Assembly (NCBI RefSeq): GCF_027579695.1
Contig: NC_083570.1
Coordinates: forward strand, 4,309,001 to 4,373,000
DNA length: 64,000 nt
Reading direction: 5' to 3'
From: Neoarius graeffei
Taxonomy: Eukaryota > Chordata > Actinopteri > Siluriformes > Ariidae
Shown: in pieces, positions 1 to 10,455 of the stretch
Layout of the letters: each line of letters opens with the position of its first letter
How positions within the stretch are numbered: position 1 is the stretch's first letter
Notes under the pieces: generated by a model
What the model saw: only the letters and a program-made list of their open reading frames with translations
The model's database searches: none
What the model was told of the DNA's origin: nothing
Made by a program: the position numbers and the translations under genes

Positions 1-296
1 TTTGACTTTGTGAATCTTCTGAGCATTTGGTATTTTTGCCTTTTCTTTTCTAGTTTTTTGGGCTTTTGTATTGACTTTGAACTTTTGGATTTTTTTATTT
101 TTTCCCTTAAGATCTTCTGAGCGTTTTGGATTATATTTTTTGGATTTTTGTAAATATTGTAAATAAACCTTATGATACTTTTTGTCCTTCTGCCTCACGC
201 CTCTGCATTTGCGTCATCCCCCTGTTGGCCTAGTGGGGGTTTGCTGGATTATCACACCAGCGAACCAGGTTTGAATCCCAGCAAAACCCTAACATA
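1..296. other. T-rich unassigned sequence, possibly an LTR 3' end
   Basis: No reading frame is credible. The first 160 bases are T-rich, followed by a polyadenylation-type AATAAA near 162 and a short GC-richer stretch to about 296. That composition resembles the 3' end of a retroelement LTR, but no partner LTR, primer site or coding part is visible, so the class is only a guess. Confidence 0.2.
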
Positions 297-724
297 TACA
301 CATCTGTTTGTCCCAGTTGTGTTCGTATATATGTTTTAAAAGTATAAGTCGTTTTGCTGAAGTTTCTCAGAACGAATTGGAAGTGACTGTTGTAATCTGT
401 GTGTATGGTAAACCCTATTTTGATTGCTTCTCATTGCAAGAGGTTCACGAGTCTGACTCAAGGCGCATACAACTGGATGCTATAAATCTTACAGTGTCAC
501 AGGATCAATTAATTTTTCAGTACTCCACTCAATTATTGATCCTCTGTTTGTGTAATTTTGTGTTAATGTGTGTGTTCCATGGGTGGAAGTGGTCTGTCCC
601 AGAATAAAACTCCTCACGAATGCATGAACAGTCATGGATTGGAATACTACGTGCAGCCTTTCATTGACAGTTTATCAGGATGAATGGAGTGTCAACCTCA
701 GTCTCGACCTTTCCTTGGAGATGG
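297..724 (+). repeat. Inverted-repeat arm paired with 36081-36510
   Basis: The reverse complement of this segment is found at 36081-36510 with high identity along its whole length; for example CCTTTCCTTGGAGATGG at the right end here matches CCATCTCCAAGGAAAGG at 36081. The distant arm lies just after an orphan TRIM exon, so the repeat is probably ancestral flank of a TRIM unit copied in the opposite orientation. The 99-codon open frame inside it has no recognisable motif. Confidence 0.75.
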
Positions 725-927
725 TTCTTTTGATGAAGGTATTTTGTTAAATGCTGGTGTGATGATAGATGTTAGAGTAGAAGATCCGACATGGGATTAG
801 AACTATATTAGACATGCTAATGTTGAGAAAGTGGCGCAATCAGAAACCTGACTGAGAGCTTGCCCATATCATCTGTTAATGCATGTGTGCTGGCTTCACT
901 TTCTTAGTAAACTCAACTGTGTTTTGA

Positions 928-1322
928 AAGAAAGAAAACACAACTTTATTCATCACACTCTTGTGAAATTTCCTCTCTGCATTTAACCCATCTGAAGCAG
1001 TGAACACACACATGCACACACACGTGAGCAATGAGCACACACACATACCCAGAGCAGTGGGCAGCCATGCTAACAGCGCCTGGGGAGCAGTTGGGAGTTC
1101 GGTGCCTCGCTCAAGGGCACCTCAGCCCAAGGCCGTCCCATATTAACCTAACCGCATGTCTTTGGACTGTGGGGGAAACCGGAGCACCCGGAGGAAACCC
1201 ACGCAGACACGGGGAGAACATGCAAACTACGCACAGAAAGGGCCCCGCCGGACACTGGGCTCGAACCCAGAACCTTCCTGATGTGAGGCGACCATGCTAA
1301 CCACTACACCACCGTGCCGCCA
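928..1322 (-). repeat. tRNA-headed SINE, reverse orientation
   Basis: Read on the minus strand it starts GGCGGCACGGTGGTGTAGTGG (A-box-like), then has GGGTTCGAGCCC-like B-box sequence, the shared body around GTCCAAAGACATGC, and a divergent 3' part with CA repeats. A second member of this subfamily is at 28594-28951. The CA stretch near 1008-1050 is part of it. The open frame across it is a SINE artefact. Confidence 0.75.
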
Positions 1323-2650
1323 ATGTTCTGTTCATATCTGCAAGTTTTATTCAGTGTTCCATCCCTCTGCAGACTAACTCATACGGAAGCAATGAGTGCC
1401 TCGATGCAGTCGCCATCAGTCCCGCCCAAGAGCCTGGCTCTCAGCCAGCTCTCCCTCATGAAAAGAATGTCAACACTTTTGCAGTCCACTCGAAGCAACT
1501 GCTGAAGCTGTTGAACTGCTAAACTGCTCAGAGCAAGCTGTGACACGTTGAGCGTATGTTTGAACAGCTAACCAGGTTTCTGAAGCATAAATATGAGGGC
1601 AAGTCGAAAGTTCTCAGACAGATGTTATAATTTCAAAAGGTGTGAAAAACATCCCCCAGAATTCTCCAAAGAAGGAATTCTCTGATGGAAACATCACTTG
1701 CAGAAGGGTTTAGACTTAAATGGAGGATATGTAGAGAAATAACTTTATTTTCATGAATAAATATTTTTTTCAGCTTGTCTTAGAACTTTTTGACTTCCCC
1801 TCGTATTAAAATTTTAATCTGCTTCTGATCTCTCCAAAGTAACAGGTGTTAAAAAATACCAGAATGAATCCTGGACTGCTTTCTTTACGTGTTTTAAAAC
1901 TGGATGGGATGAACATGCACCACTGTCAGAGCTGATGTTACGGAAAATTAATCAACACCTTCTGACCAAACAGAACAGAGAACTGTATTGGATTTGTTGC
2001 TTTATTTTATTGAAAATGAAAAGAATCACAGACAGATCCAGTTCACAGAGACAGATTCATCATCATTATTCACACAGACAATATATGACAACATTAAAAG
2101 AGATTTTTTTTGGAGGAAAAAGTCAGTTGTAGGTTTACAGTGATTTTCACAAACATATTTAAGACACTGTAGTTATTTCCCACAGATTAAATAATCTAAA
2201 AATATCCATCCAAAGTGGAGAAAAACCCCTGTTGCGTATCAATACAGTGGCTTGCTGACATCCCGACCTCAGTATTAAAAGCTTCTGTCTGAAAATGAGT
2301 TCAGCACAGAAACTCCATCACTGGGGGAAACTTTATTCTCCTGTGCTCTTATCTTTTATTCTGCAAAGCTTTGATTGTAATATTTGAATAAAAATCCCAA
2401 ACTCACAGATAAACCTGGATTTATAAGGTTCTATCTGCGAGCCAATCATCATCCAGGCTGAATATGGGATGAACACGACATCGGCAGCCTGAACCGATCA
2501 TGTACTGGATGTTCTAATGGAGTTTAAATATTGTTCAATGTTTTACAATCAAATCTCAGGGTTTAGAAACAACTTCAGATTTGAAAAAGTGAATGTGTAT
2601 TTTACATCTTAGAACACAAGCAGAAAAATCAAATTCATTCCAAAAGTGAT
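1323..2650. other. Unassigned AT-rich intergenic sequence
   Basis: Nothing here can be assigned with confidence. A pyrimidine tract ending CTGCAG at about 1366-1371 followed by about 45 open codons could mimic an exon, but no family is recognisable. From about 1500 on the sequence is AT-rich with only short, scattered open frames. Confidence 0.3.
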
Positions 2651-2809
2651 GTTTTATTTTTATATAGTGTGACCTGAACAGGTTTAAAATGTTGTTCTGT
2701 TCTGGCTTTATTACTGTTTATTAGTTATTTAATGAGACGCTGCTTAATATGAAACAAACACAACTGTATCATGCGAAGGTCATGAGATCATTTACTTTTT
2801 AAATTTGAT
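2651..2809. repeat. TRIM-unit downstream sequence, paralogous to 56866-57015
   Basis: The text from about 2651 (TATAGTGTGA... through the GTTATTTAATGAGA area) matches 56866-57015 closely, and the match resumes after the SINE at 3197. It is the 3' flank of the TRIM unit, here following the minus-strand pseudogene at 3379-4448. Confidence 0.7.
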
Positions 2810-2821
2810 GAGTTTTTTGTC

Positions 2822-3196
2822 AGGCGGCACGGTGGTGTAGTGGTTAGCGCTCTCGCCTCACAGCAAGAAGGTCCGGGTTCAAGCCCTGTGGCTGATGAGG
2901 GCCTTTCTGTGTGGAGTTTGCATGTTCTCCCCGTGTCCGCGTGGGTTTCCTCTGGGTGCTCCGGTTTCCCCCACAGTCCAAAGACATGCAGGTTAGGTTA
3001 ACTGGTGACTCTAAATTGACCGTAGGTGTGAATGTGAGTGTGAATGGTTGTCTGTGTATATGTATTAGCCCTGTGATGACCTGGCGACTTGTCCAGGGTG
3101 AACCCCGCCTTTCGCCCGTAGTCAGCTAGGATAGGCTCCAGCTTGCCTGCAACCCTGTAGAACAGGATAAAGCAGCTACAGATAATGAGATGAGAT
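2822..3196 (+). repeat. tRNA-headed SINE with 12-bp target-site duplication
   Basis: Full-length copy. It begins AGGCGGCACGGTGGTGTAG, has a B-box-like GGGTTCAAGCC and ends in GATGAGATGA repeats. The flanks are GAGTTTTTTGTC (2810-2821) and GAGTTTCTTGTC (3197-3208), a 12-bp duplication with one mismatch. The paralogous segment near 57015 carries a single uninterrupted GAGTTTCTTGTC, i.e. the empty site. Confidence 0.88.
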
Positions 3197-3378
3197 GAGT
3201 TTCTTGTCTGACAGTTAATTTTTAACATTCCCTTTTTAATTATTTTGAATCACTCATCTGTTTTAATTAAAATATTTAAATGAGTGTTTTTCTGCAGCTG
3301 GATTGTGTTCTAGTGAAACAGACGACTGAGCAACAACGTGGCAACATGACGGAATTTTACAGAAAACACTACACACTT

Positions 3379-4448
3379 TTATTCTGGATCACACAATCTC
3401 ACTGTAGAACCAGAAACCCAGGGGAGCCAAAACCCAGTGTATAGAGTCTGAGTGAATGTGGTGTGGACTCTGGAGGAGCTTCATCATGTCAGAGATGCTG
3501 TTGAAAGACAGAGTTCCTGCACTGTGATCCACATACACTCCTATTCTGGAGGGTGATGGAACTCTGAGATCAGTCTCAATGCTGTTGTGCCAGAAAGAGA
3601 GAGAAGAAGAAGAAGAACACTGCAGACTCCAGGACTGATTGTTGCATCCAAACACACACTCCATACTCCATCCTTTCCTTCTGATGTCTTTATATGAGAC
3701 TGATATGGACAACATACTACCATACCCGCTCCACTCCACCTCCCAGTAACAGCGTCCACACACACACTCCTTACACAACACCTGCCACCAGGAATCAAAT
3801 CTCTCTGGATGATCAGAGTAACGCTGCTCTCTCTCACTCCATCTCACCGCTCTGTTCTTCTCAGACAGAATGAGGCGACGATGTGCCGTGTTGGGATCCA
3901 GAGTCAGATAACAGAAATCTAAAATAAAAGAGAAAAACAAACTGAACAATGTGAACATGTTGGGTTTAATTCACACAATATATTTATGTGGTGTGTGTGT
4001 GTGTGTGTGTGTGTTAGATGTACGTTTCAGAAACTCTGCTCTGTGGTTCTGGTCCTGAAATGATCTGAACTGCTGCAGCTGTGGAGAGAAAAATGGAAAC
4101 ATGAGTTTGTGTAAAAGATGGAAAGAGTTTAAAGTGATCCAGTCAGTTTATTCATTTTAAATCAGTGTTTTAGTTCAAAGTGTCGGGTGAATAAAGTGTC
4201 TGCAGAAAAGAAAGCAGGAGCATCGCTAAGAAATAACACATCACTGTGTTTCTCCAGCAGGAACAGCTCCTCTTACCATGTGGAGGGATTTTGTTGAATT
4301 CCTCCTCACAGAATTCCTCGAGTCTCTTTTTCAGATCTGAGAGAGAATTCCTCACTCCATCAAATGAGAGACGTTGATGGACAGTGATGCTGGATGTGTG
4401 AAACTCTGGTCTCAGAAATAGAGGAGATCGACGTCCAGAAGCTAAAAC
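3379..4448 (-). pseudogene. Truncated finTRIM-like pseudogene (linker and B30.2 exons only)
   Basis: Three exons of a class-IV fish TRIM gene are visible on the minus strand: a 172-nt linker exon (4448-4277), a short exon (4078-4024) and a B30.2/SPRY exon (3918-3379). They align with the same exons of the intact genes at 23969-28464 and 40602-45050. The short exon has a 5-bp deletion (55 instead of 60 nt), and the B30.2 exon has a 2-bp deletion near 3470 that shifts the frame and gives an early stop at 3389. Upstream, the intron breaks off at 4576, where a gypsy LTR begins; no RING, B-box or coiled-coil exon follows. The B30.2 core is still readable ([30 protein letters not shown]). I infer a dead copy, cut by the LTR insertion or a linked rearrangement. 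Confidence 0.88.
3987..4014. repeat. (TG)n microsatellite
   Basis: A TG run lies in the last intron of the TRIM pseudogene, just after the donor of the short exon in gene orientation. The minus-strand TRIM locus has the same repeat in longer form at 59243-59293. Confidence 0.9.
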
Positions 4449-4576
4449 CTACAGAAAGCAAATGAAATGTAAAACCCACTTGTGATGTCAGACAGGGACA
4501 TTTATTGTTCCCTTAATGAGAGGTGTTTTAGAGAGTGTGAGAGGAACAGCTGGCTCTGTAGATCAGACAGTGAGTG

Positions 4577-5027
4577 TGTAGCACTGGGGGCATGGTCAAG
4601 CGTTGGATTGGGAGTCAAGGGCAGGGCCAGGGAAGGTGAGTGGCAAAGTGATCACACCAGTTTTCAATTAATGCTCTGTGTGTATGTTGCAGTGATGACG
4701 TAGCAGAGAAAAGGAGGGAGAGAGGGAAGAGGCGCTGTCTCTCCTGACCAGTGCCGAGTTTCCCAAAAGCACTGTAGCACAAAGATCACCATTAAATGGT
4801 AGAGTGAACAGCACAATGAACACTCTCTCTCCTAGTCAAGATGCTCTTAGCATTAACAGTCTTTTGGGATATCCACTCGGACGGAGCATTTATGTGTGTG
4901 TATGCATGTGCAATAAATCCCAGATTGTTAAGTTGAAAAGCAAAAATTATTAATAAAAGACTGTGTTTGACATCATTTCCTGCCTGTCTGCAATTCAGTA
5001 TTCCACACACCCCAGGGACATACTACA
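4577..5027 (+). repeat. Gypsy 5' LTR (451 bp)
   Basis: The LTR starts TGTAGCAC and ends ATACTACA, and is followed one base later by an 18-nt primer-binding site. The opening GGGGGCATGGTCAAGC motif recurs in the other family LTRs at 16973-17286, 19884-20260, 26302-26610 and 60490-60698. A stretch near 4740-4980 is not shared with them and may be an internal insertion. Confidence 0.8.
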
Positions 5028-5065
5028 GTGGTGCTGAAACCCGGCAATACTGAAGGGAACTACCC

Positions 5066-5287
5066 ATGGAGTCCCCCCTGCTCAAAGACCTCATCCATGC
5101 CCTTGCAGCCTCCCAACAAAGTCAGCACCAAGTGCCAATTGCCCTTCACAAGGAGCAGGATCAGTGCTTCAAGGCCTTGCTGCTGGCCCAGCAAGAAGAT
5201 CACCAGGCATTCCTCTACCTGCTTGTGTTGGCGGGATCATCGACTCCTATAGCTGTGGACCTTCACGAAGATGGGGCCCCACAATGA
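5066..5287 (+). pseudogene. Gypsy gag N-terminal fragment
   Basis: An open frame starting MESPLLKDLIHALAASQQSQ matches the gag start seen on the minus strand near 16925 (LIHTLA, QEDRQAF). It runs into a TGA and a (CT)n microsatellite (5297-5336). The capsid part is missing. Confidence 0.75.
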
Positions 5288-5296
5288 CCCAGAAGC

Positions 5297-5339
<43 letters not shown>

Positions 5340-6100
5340 GATTCCTCTGAAGATTTCCTTTTTGAACAAACACGAGATGAGACTCTGTGTCATGCTTTTG
5401 ACCAAGTGAGAGTAGTCGATGGTCAGACTCTCCAGCCAAATGCAACACTTGCCTTCCTGTTACTTTGCAATTAATAATTGGACACTCAAACTCATGAACA
5501 AATAACCCAATTGTTAATCCCAAAGAACTGTTGGAAACTCGTATTCCATGCAGCTCACTTTAACCCTATGGCCAGACACTTAGGTCAAGATAAGATGCTG
5601 ACCTGGATAATGGCTCAGTTCTATTGGCCAGGGAATCAAGGGGATGTCCATAGGTGGTGTGCGATGTGCCACGAATCCCAGCTGGTGAATCCAGTTACCA
5701 CTCCAAAAGTACCATTGTGCTCTCTTCCCCTGACTGAAACCCCCTTCGAAAGAATTGGCATGGATCTCGTCAGGACATTAGATTGGTCAGCATGAGATTA
5801 TTGCTTCATTTTAGTCCTAGTGGACTATACAACGCGATACCAGGAAGCAGTCCCACTGCATAAAATTTCTGCATGCAATGTGGCAAAGGCACTGTTTAAA
5901 ATTATCTCCCAAGTCGAGATTCTCAAAGAAATCCAGACTGACCAAGGTACAACATTCATGTCATGCACACTTTGCAAGCTTTATGAGTTATTGGGGGTTA
6001 AATCCATCTGCACCAGCGTTTCTCACCCACAAACAGGTGGCTTGGTAGAATGATTTAACCAAACTCTTAAAGCAGATACTCAGAACCTTTATTTTTCAAT
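5340..6100 (+). pseudogene. Gypsy integrase, degenerate
   Basis: After the CT repeat, an integrase frame resumes. The HHCC zinc-binding region is visible (HAAH ... CAMC, about 5547-5685), followed by the DDE core: first Asp in GMDLV (about 5758), second in TDQGT (about 5938), Glu in GGLVE (about 6040-6052). Stop codons interrupt it after the first Asp (TGA at 5793) and directly after the catalytic Glu (TGA in place of Arg). It ends abruptly near 6105, so it cannot encode an active enzyme. Confidence 0.82.
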
Positions 6101-6105
6101 ACATT

Positions 6106-6345
6106 TCTGAGTAGAGAGTATCTCCATCCTTGACTCTTGTATGCTGCATTAATGGGAATAAAAAAAAATATATTTTTGAGAGTTAAAATTGAACGCAAAA
6201 TTGGCTTTGGAGCTGCCCCGCTGAGCCAGCCAGCCCTGAGTGTGTGATGTCACAGCATTAGCCAGTTTTAAGGCCAAGGCCTTTGACAGCTATAGACCAA
6301 AGTCATATAAATAAAAATTTTTGGTGAAAGTAAGAAATACCGTGA
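6106..6345. other. Unassigned repeat-like sequence with GTGATGTCAC
   Basis: This stretch is AT-rich with a GC-richer core containing GTGTGATGTCACAGC. A comparable motif (TGTGATGTCATGG) sits near 9562-9574. It looks like part of a non-autonomous DNA element separating the gypsy fragment from the broken Tc1-like element, but I found no ends. Confidence 0.25.
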
Positions 6346-7279
6346 CCGACTTGCTCAACTAAGACTGATATTTTCCGTTTTATGATGCGCCAAATGTTTT
6401 CTATGGGTGAAAGATCTGGACTGCAGGCTGGCCAGTTCAGTACCCGGACCCTTCTTCTACACAGCCATGATGCTGTAATTGATGCAGTATGTGGTTTGGC
6501 ATTGTCATGTTGGAAAATGCAAGGTCTTCCCTGAAAGAGACGTCATCTGGATGGGAGCATATGTTGCTCTAGAACCTGGATATACCTTTCAGCATTGATG
6601 GTGTCTTTCCAGATGTGTAAGCTGCCCATGCCACACGCACTAATGCAACCCCATACCATCAGAGATGCAGGCTTCTGAACTGAGCGCTGATAACAACTTG
6701 GGTCATCCATGTCCGAATGACACGGCGTCCCTGATTTCCATAAAGAACTTCAAATTTTGATTCGTCTGACCACAGAACAGTTTCTCACTTTGCCACGGTC
6801 CATTTTAAATGAGCCTTGGCCCAGAGAAGACGTCTGCGCTTCTGGATCATGTTTAGATACGGCTTCTTCTTTGAACTATCGAGTTTTAGCTGGCAACAGC
6901 GGATGGCACGGTGAATTGTGTTCACAGATAATGTTCTCTGGAAATATTCCTGAGCCCATTTTGTGATTTCCAATACAGAAGCATGCCTGTATGTGATGCA
7001 GTGTCGTCTAAGGGCCCGAAGATCACGGGCACCCAGTATAGTTTTCCGGCCTTGACCCTTACGCACAGAGATTCTTCTAGATTCTCCGAATCTTTTGATA
7101 ATATTATGCACTGTAGATGATGATATGTTCAAACTCTTTGCAATTTTACACTGTCGAACTTTTTTCTGATATTGCTCCACTATTTGTCGGCGCCGAATTA
7201 GGGGGATTGGTGATCCTCTTCCCATCTTTACTTCGGAGAGCCGCTGCCACTCCAAGAAGCTCTTTTTATACCCAGTCAT
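6346..7279 (-). pseudogene. Tc1-like transposase pseudogene
   Basis: The N-terminal 164 codons are open and carry paired helix-turn-helix regions (IVEQYQKKVRQCKIAKSLNI, then a second HTH after RKGQGRKT). A TGA at about 6782-6784 interrupts the frame right before the first catalytic motif, SDESKFEVL. Further down, across at least one frameshift, VQKPASLMVWGC, the second Asp motif DNAKPHT and the third motif SPDLSPIENIW are legible, so the DD34E triad was once complete. The coding region breaks off near 6350, just after the last motif. Known family role: cut-and-paste transposase inserting at TA. This copy is inactive. Confidence 0.85.
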
Positions 7280-7300
7280 GTTAGTGACCTATTGCCAATT

Positions 7301-8401
7301 CTGTGGCCCCATGCATGAACCTGATAACCCACATATTTTTAAAAATGAGAAAATTGAATCTGAATATAATAATCCATAAATTTGATATCAGTCAATCAGA
7401 CATAGATTTGAGGTTTGTAAGGGTTTCATTAACATGTCTCCAGTTAGTCTGAAAATTGCACTGGTGAAAATTTTAAACAGCTAAGAAAAATGCAGATATA
7501 TGTATATGAGGTGAATATCCCCAATGAAGAATCTGGTGCATGAACCTGACAACCCTCAGGTTGTCAGGTTCATTCACGGTAAAACATTAAAAAAGTAGCA
7601 TTACTACTTGGTTACAAAATAATACTTTATTAACTGCAAACAACAACAACATGGTTTCAACTGAAACAACTGAACAATGAAGAAACTTGTGAAATCATCT
7701 AGTTTTAAGCCTTCCACGGCTAGTTTATATGGTATAGGCCCCAATGGCATTGCACACCGGTCCATATATTATGTCTTCTGAGGCACATCACAAGCGTATG
7801 AAAGACAACCTGCAAAATAAATCTACTTGATAGTGTATAGACTTGGAATGTTTCAAAGGGTTCAACGAATATACTATATACGAGTATACTATTTCCTGAG
7901 TATTGCATATTAACATGTTTTGTTGTAGGACCGCACGAAATATAAGCAGCAATACACACACAATTCCCATTTCAAATGTGATAGGCATAGTAAGCCAGCC
8001 TACAGCGGTCCAGATAAATTTAATGTGTCCCACACAATGTAAATGTTGAAAATTTTTAATTCTAGTACTGCTTGGTTGTTCTGTGATCACAGATATATAT
8101 ATACATACCTCTAAGGATTTCACTAATAACTTCCTGAAAGTACAGCCTTCTCGCAGCTGTCTTTGCACGTCTTCCCATGGGCGCTGCTATGTTGGATTTT
8201 GTTGGTTGTCAGGTTCATGCATGGAAAAATATTTTGATTATATGCTCAGCAGATAGTGCTGCTACCTGTATTACAGAAGTGGAACTAATTATCGGTTCGT
8301 CAATTTCAGGGAAGGCAGATATTGATATGAACTGTTCAGAGAGATGCCCAACTAAAATTTTTGGAACAAGTGGGTTGTCAGGTTCATGCATGGGGCCACA
8401 G
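7301..8401. mobile_element. Unclassified 1.1-kb TIR element nested in the Tc1-like element
   Basis: It has 32-bp terminal inverted repeats beginning CTGTGGCCCCATGCATGAAC with one mismatch, flanked on both sides by AATT (7297-7300, 8402-8405). Removing the element and one AATT restores the Tc1-like sequence. The core motif of the ends (CATGAACCTGACAACC) recurs internally near 7540-7575, twice in opposite orientation, and near 8197-8220. No long open frame is present, so it is non-autonomous. I cannot name the superfamily; a 4-bp AATT duplication does not settle it. Confidence 0.75.
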
Positions 8402-8695
8402 AATTGACCTAATGAGTTGCAATTTGGTCCTCCAGCTGTTCCTTTTTTTGTACCTTTAACTTTTCCAGCCTCTTATTGTCCCTGTCCCAACTGTTTTGAG
8501 ATGTGTTGCTGTCATGAAATTTCAAATGAGCCAATATTTGGCATGAAATTTCAAAATGTCTCACTTTCGACATTTGATATGTTGTCTATGTTCTATTGTC
8601 AATACAATATCAGTTTTTGAGATTTGTAAATTATTGCATTCTGTTTTTATTTGCAATTTCTACTTTGTCCCAACTTTTTTGGAATCAGGGTTGTA

Positions 8696-9641
8696 ATCAG
8701 AAGAACTGAGACAATCACATTCTGAAGCAAATTAAATAATCTTATACTGGTAACTTAAATACACAATACAAGTTACATGTATTAATCTAAATGCAGGTAA
8801 ACAATGAGTGGTGGTGTTTTTTCATCCAAATTAGAGTCACAGCTTACCCGTCTGTGTTCTCACTTCTTGAAGGCCGATCTTGTGACCGATTGTTTTGAAA
8901 CGATCTGACTTTCAGTTGTTCGTTCAGTTCTACATTCATTCGCTTCTTCCACGTAAGGGTGAGATATTGCTGCTGAGGCAAGCATATCCAGCGGAGAAAC
9001 CAGACGGCCGGTCCACTCATTCTCCATTTTCTCCATACTGAGTACTCCACCATTACTCATTGCTCATGCAATTACTAAAACCTGGGACAGAGTGGGATGG
9101 GATGTCACCGGTTTTAGGTCACTGCCCGAGCAATATGTCTCATTCCGTCCCGGATTTTAGCAACAACCCTTGGCTCACACTCCAGGAGAACTGGTTTAAA
9201 GTCAGTCAAGAACTGACTTTACTTTTCTTATAGTTTTATTCTCCTTTAGTTGTTGATACTGCACCATCTTTCAATATGGACTTATAGCCAACACTTCTCA
9301 ACAGATCAGAGGTTTTGTACGAGTCCTCAGTAAAATGTGCAGAGGAGAGAACTTCTCACAAAACACATCCAAATCTCTGCAGTTTGAATATTCCTGGGCC
9401 ATGAATGCAACATAAATCCATCTTCTGTCATGTTGCTGTACCCACCAAAAACACATCTACGTGACATGGCGATAAATTAGCTCAAAATGGAGGATCGGAG
9501 TTGCAGTCAGCTCTGTGTTTTAGTATAGCGGAAATGGCAATGAGACAGATAGCCTTCCCGCTGTGATGTCATGGATCTCAAGGTCATTCACTCAGACCGC
9601 TACCTATATGAATCACTTTAATCGTAAAAATTACTATATCA
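8696..9641. other. Unassigned repeat-like block with a small minus-strand frame
   Basis: No repeat ends were identified. The block includes a minus-strand open frame (8860-9060) described separately, and GTCCCAG/GTCCCGG stretches near 9090-9165. The last 100 bases merge into the gypsy fragment that begins at 9642. Confidence 0.3.
8860..9060 (-). CDS. Small hypothetical ORF (66 aa), possible transposon exon
   Basis: A methionine-initiated 66-codon frame on the minus strand. It is acidic and polar, with no domain I recognise. Within it lie MEKMENEW and SPLDMLASAAISHPYVEE. In the alternative frame an open stretch runs into a GT-AAGC that would serve as a splice donor at about 8847. It may be a leader exon of a DNA transposon rather than a host gene; I have no family assignment. 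Confidence 0.2.
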   Translation of the reverse strand: MSNGGVLSMEKMENEWTGRLVSPLDMLASAAISHPYVEEANECRTERTTESQIVSKQSVTRSAFKK

Positions 9642-10455
9642 GATTTATTGTTAATGCTTAAAACTATTACTATGCCATTCTTGAGGTTTCAGGCATTTAT
9701 AAATAAAAAGTGAGGCCATGGCTCTGCGTATCTCCTTTAAAAACTTTAAAAATTTGGAAGTTTGTAAGTGAAGACAAATGTAATTGGGATAAATGTCTCA
9801 AGTCCCTGTTATTCGCAGTACAAGAGGTCCCACAAGCCTCCGCTTGATTCTCCTCGTTCAAATTATTATATGGGTGCAAGCCTCGCGGCATTTTGGATGT
9901 GCTGTGGGAAAATTGGGAGGAGGGACCTTCAAACAGTAAAAATGAAATTCAGTATGTTCTCAGCCTGCATGCAAAGCTCCACACACTCGGTCACTTAACC
10001 CAGGAGAATTTATGGCAGACACAAGAATGTCAGGCCTGGCTGTACAACAGGGGTGCGTGTCTTAGAGAATTCACACCGGGAGATAAAGTGCTTGTATGAT
10101 TGCCCACTTTGAGCTCAAAATTTATCGCTAAGTGTCAAGGGCCCTTTGAGGTCACACGGCAAATCGGGGATGTCGACTATGGGGTGAGGTGAATGGATAT
10201 ACACCTCACTACAAATATACCACCTCAACTTACTAAAACCTTGGAATGAGTGGGTCCCCATGGCATTGGCATCAGTAGTTCCAGAGAGGGCAGAGCTGTG
10301 GCCGGATGTAAAAAAAATAGTGACCACTCGAGCCACTCTGGTCCCCTGTGGAGACCACCTCTCATCAACCCAACTCACAGAGGTTGCCAAGTTGCAAGTG
10401 GAGTTTTCCAACATGTTCTTGCCCCTTCCTGGCCACACTCACCTCATAGAACACC
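9642..10455 (+). mobile_element. Gmr1-like gypsy fragment: integrase C-terminus joined to RT N-terminus
   Basis: From about 9746 the frame reads as the integrase C-terminal part (LLYGCKPRGILDVLWENWEE, then LTQENLWQTQE, PGDKVLV and PFEVTRQIGDVDY), with a TGA after PGDKVLV and a likely frameshift. It then passes through the LLKPWNEWVP region into the N-terminal reverse-transcriptase leader (TLVPCGDHLS, QLTEVAKLQVEF, HTHLIEHH). At about 10456 it is cut by Tc1 sequence. A near-identical copy lies at 60702-61522. Integrase before RT is the order known for Gmr1-like elements. Confidence 0.82.

Larger units (their letters stand above)
4577..6105 (+). mobile_element. Internally deleted Gmr1-like Ty3/gypsy element
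   Basis: It consists of an LTR (4577-5027), a primer-binding site (TGGTGCTGAAACCCGGCA, 5029-5046), the N-terminal part of gag and, after a deletion and a CT microsatellite, the integrase. It stops around 6105 with no 3' LTR. It belongs to the same family as the elements at 16060-17286, 17287-20260 and 60700-62607. Its left end truncates the TRIM pseudogene at 3379-4448. Confidence 0.85.
6346..8695 (-). mobile_element. Tc1/mariner-like element split by a 1.1-kb insertion
   Basis: In the minus direction, the 5' terminal region (8695-8406, ending in GTTGTAA and a CCAACTTTTTTGGAATC palindrome) joins across the inserted element at 7301-8401 to the transposase (7279-6346). Deleting the insert restores ATTGCCAATT-GACCTAATG as continuous sequence. 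The 3' end is missing, lost near 6346. Related copies are at 22259-22697, 37600-38625 and 55680-56220. Confidence 0.75.

Noticed and set aside
308-607. 99-codon frame as a gene
   Set aside because: No motif, no ATG-supported start, inside an inverted repeat whose other copy is not conserved as coding.
1366-1506. Possible orphan exon after CTCTGCAG
   Set aside because: Pyrimidine tract and open frame are compatible, but no homologous exon or neighbouring exon supports it.
2822-2900. tRNA gene (A-box and B-box visible)
   Set aside because: The tRNA-like head continues into a shared about 350-bp SINE body in at least seven copies, and no complete cloverleaf is evident.
3379-4448. Functional third TRIM gene
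   Set aside because: Frameshifting 5-bp and 2-bp deletions, and no RING, B-box or coiled-coil exons upstream.
5297-5336. CT microsatellite as regulatory element
   Set aside because: It sits inside a deleted gypsy element with no promoter context.
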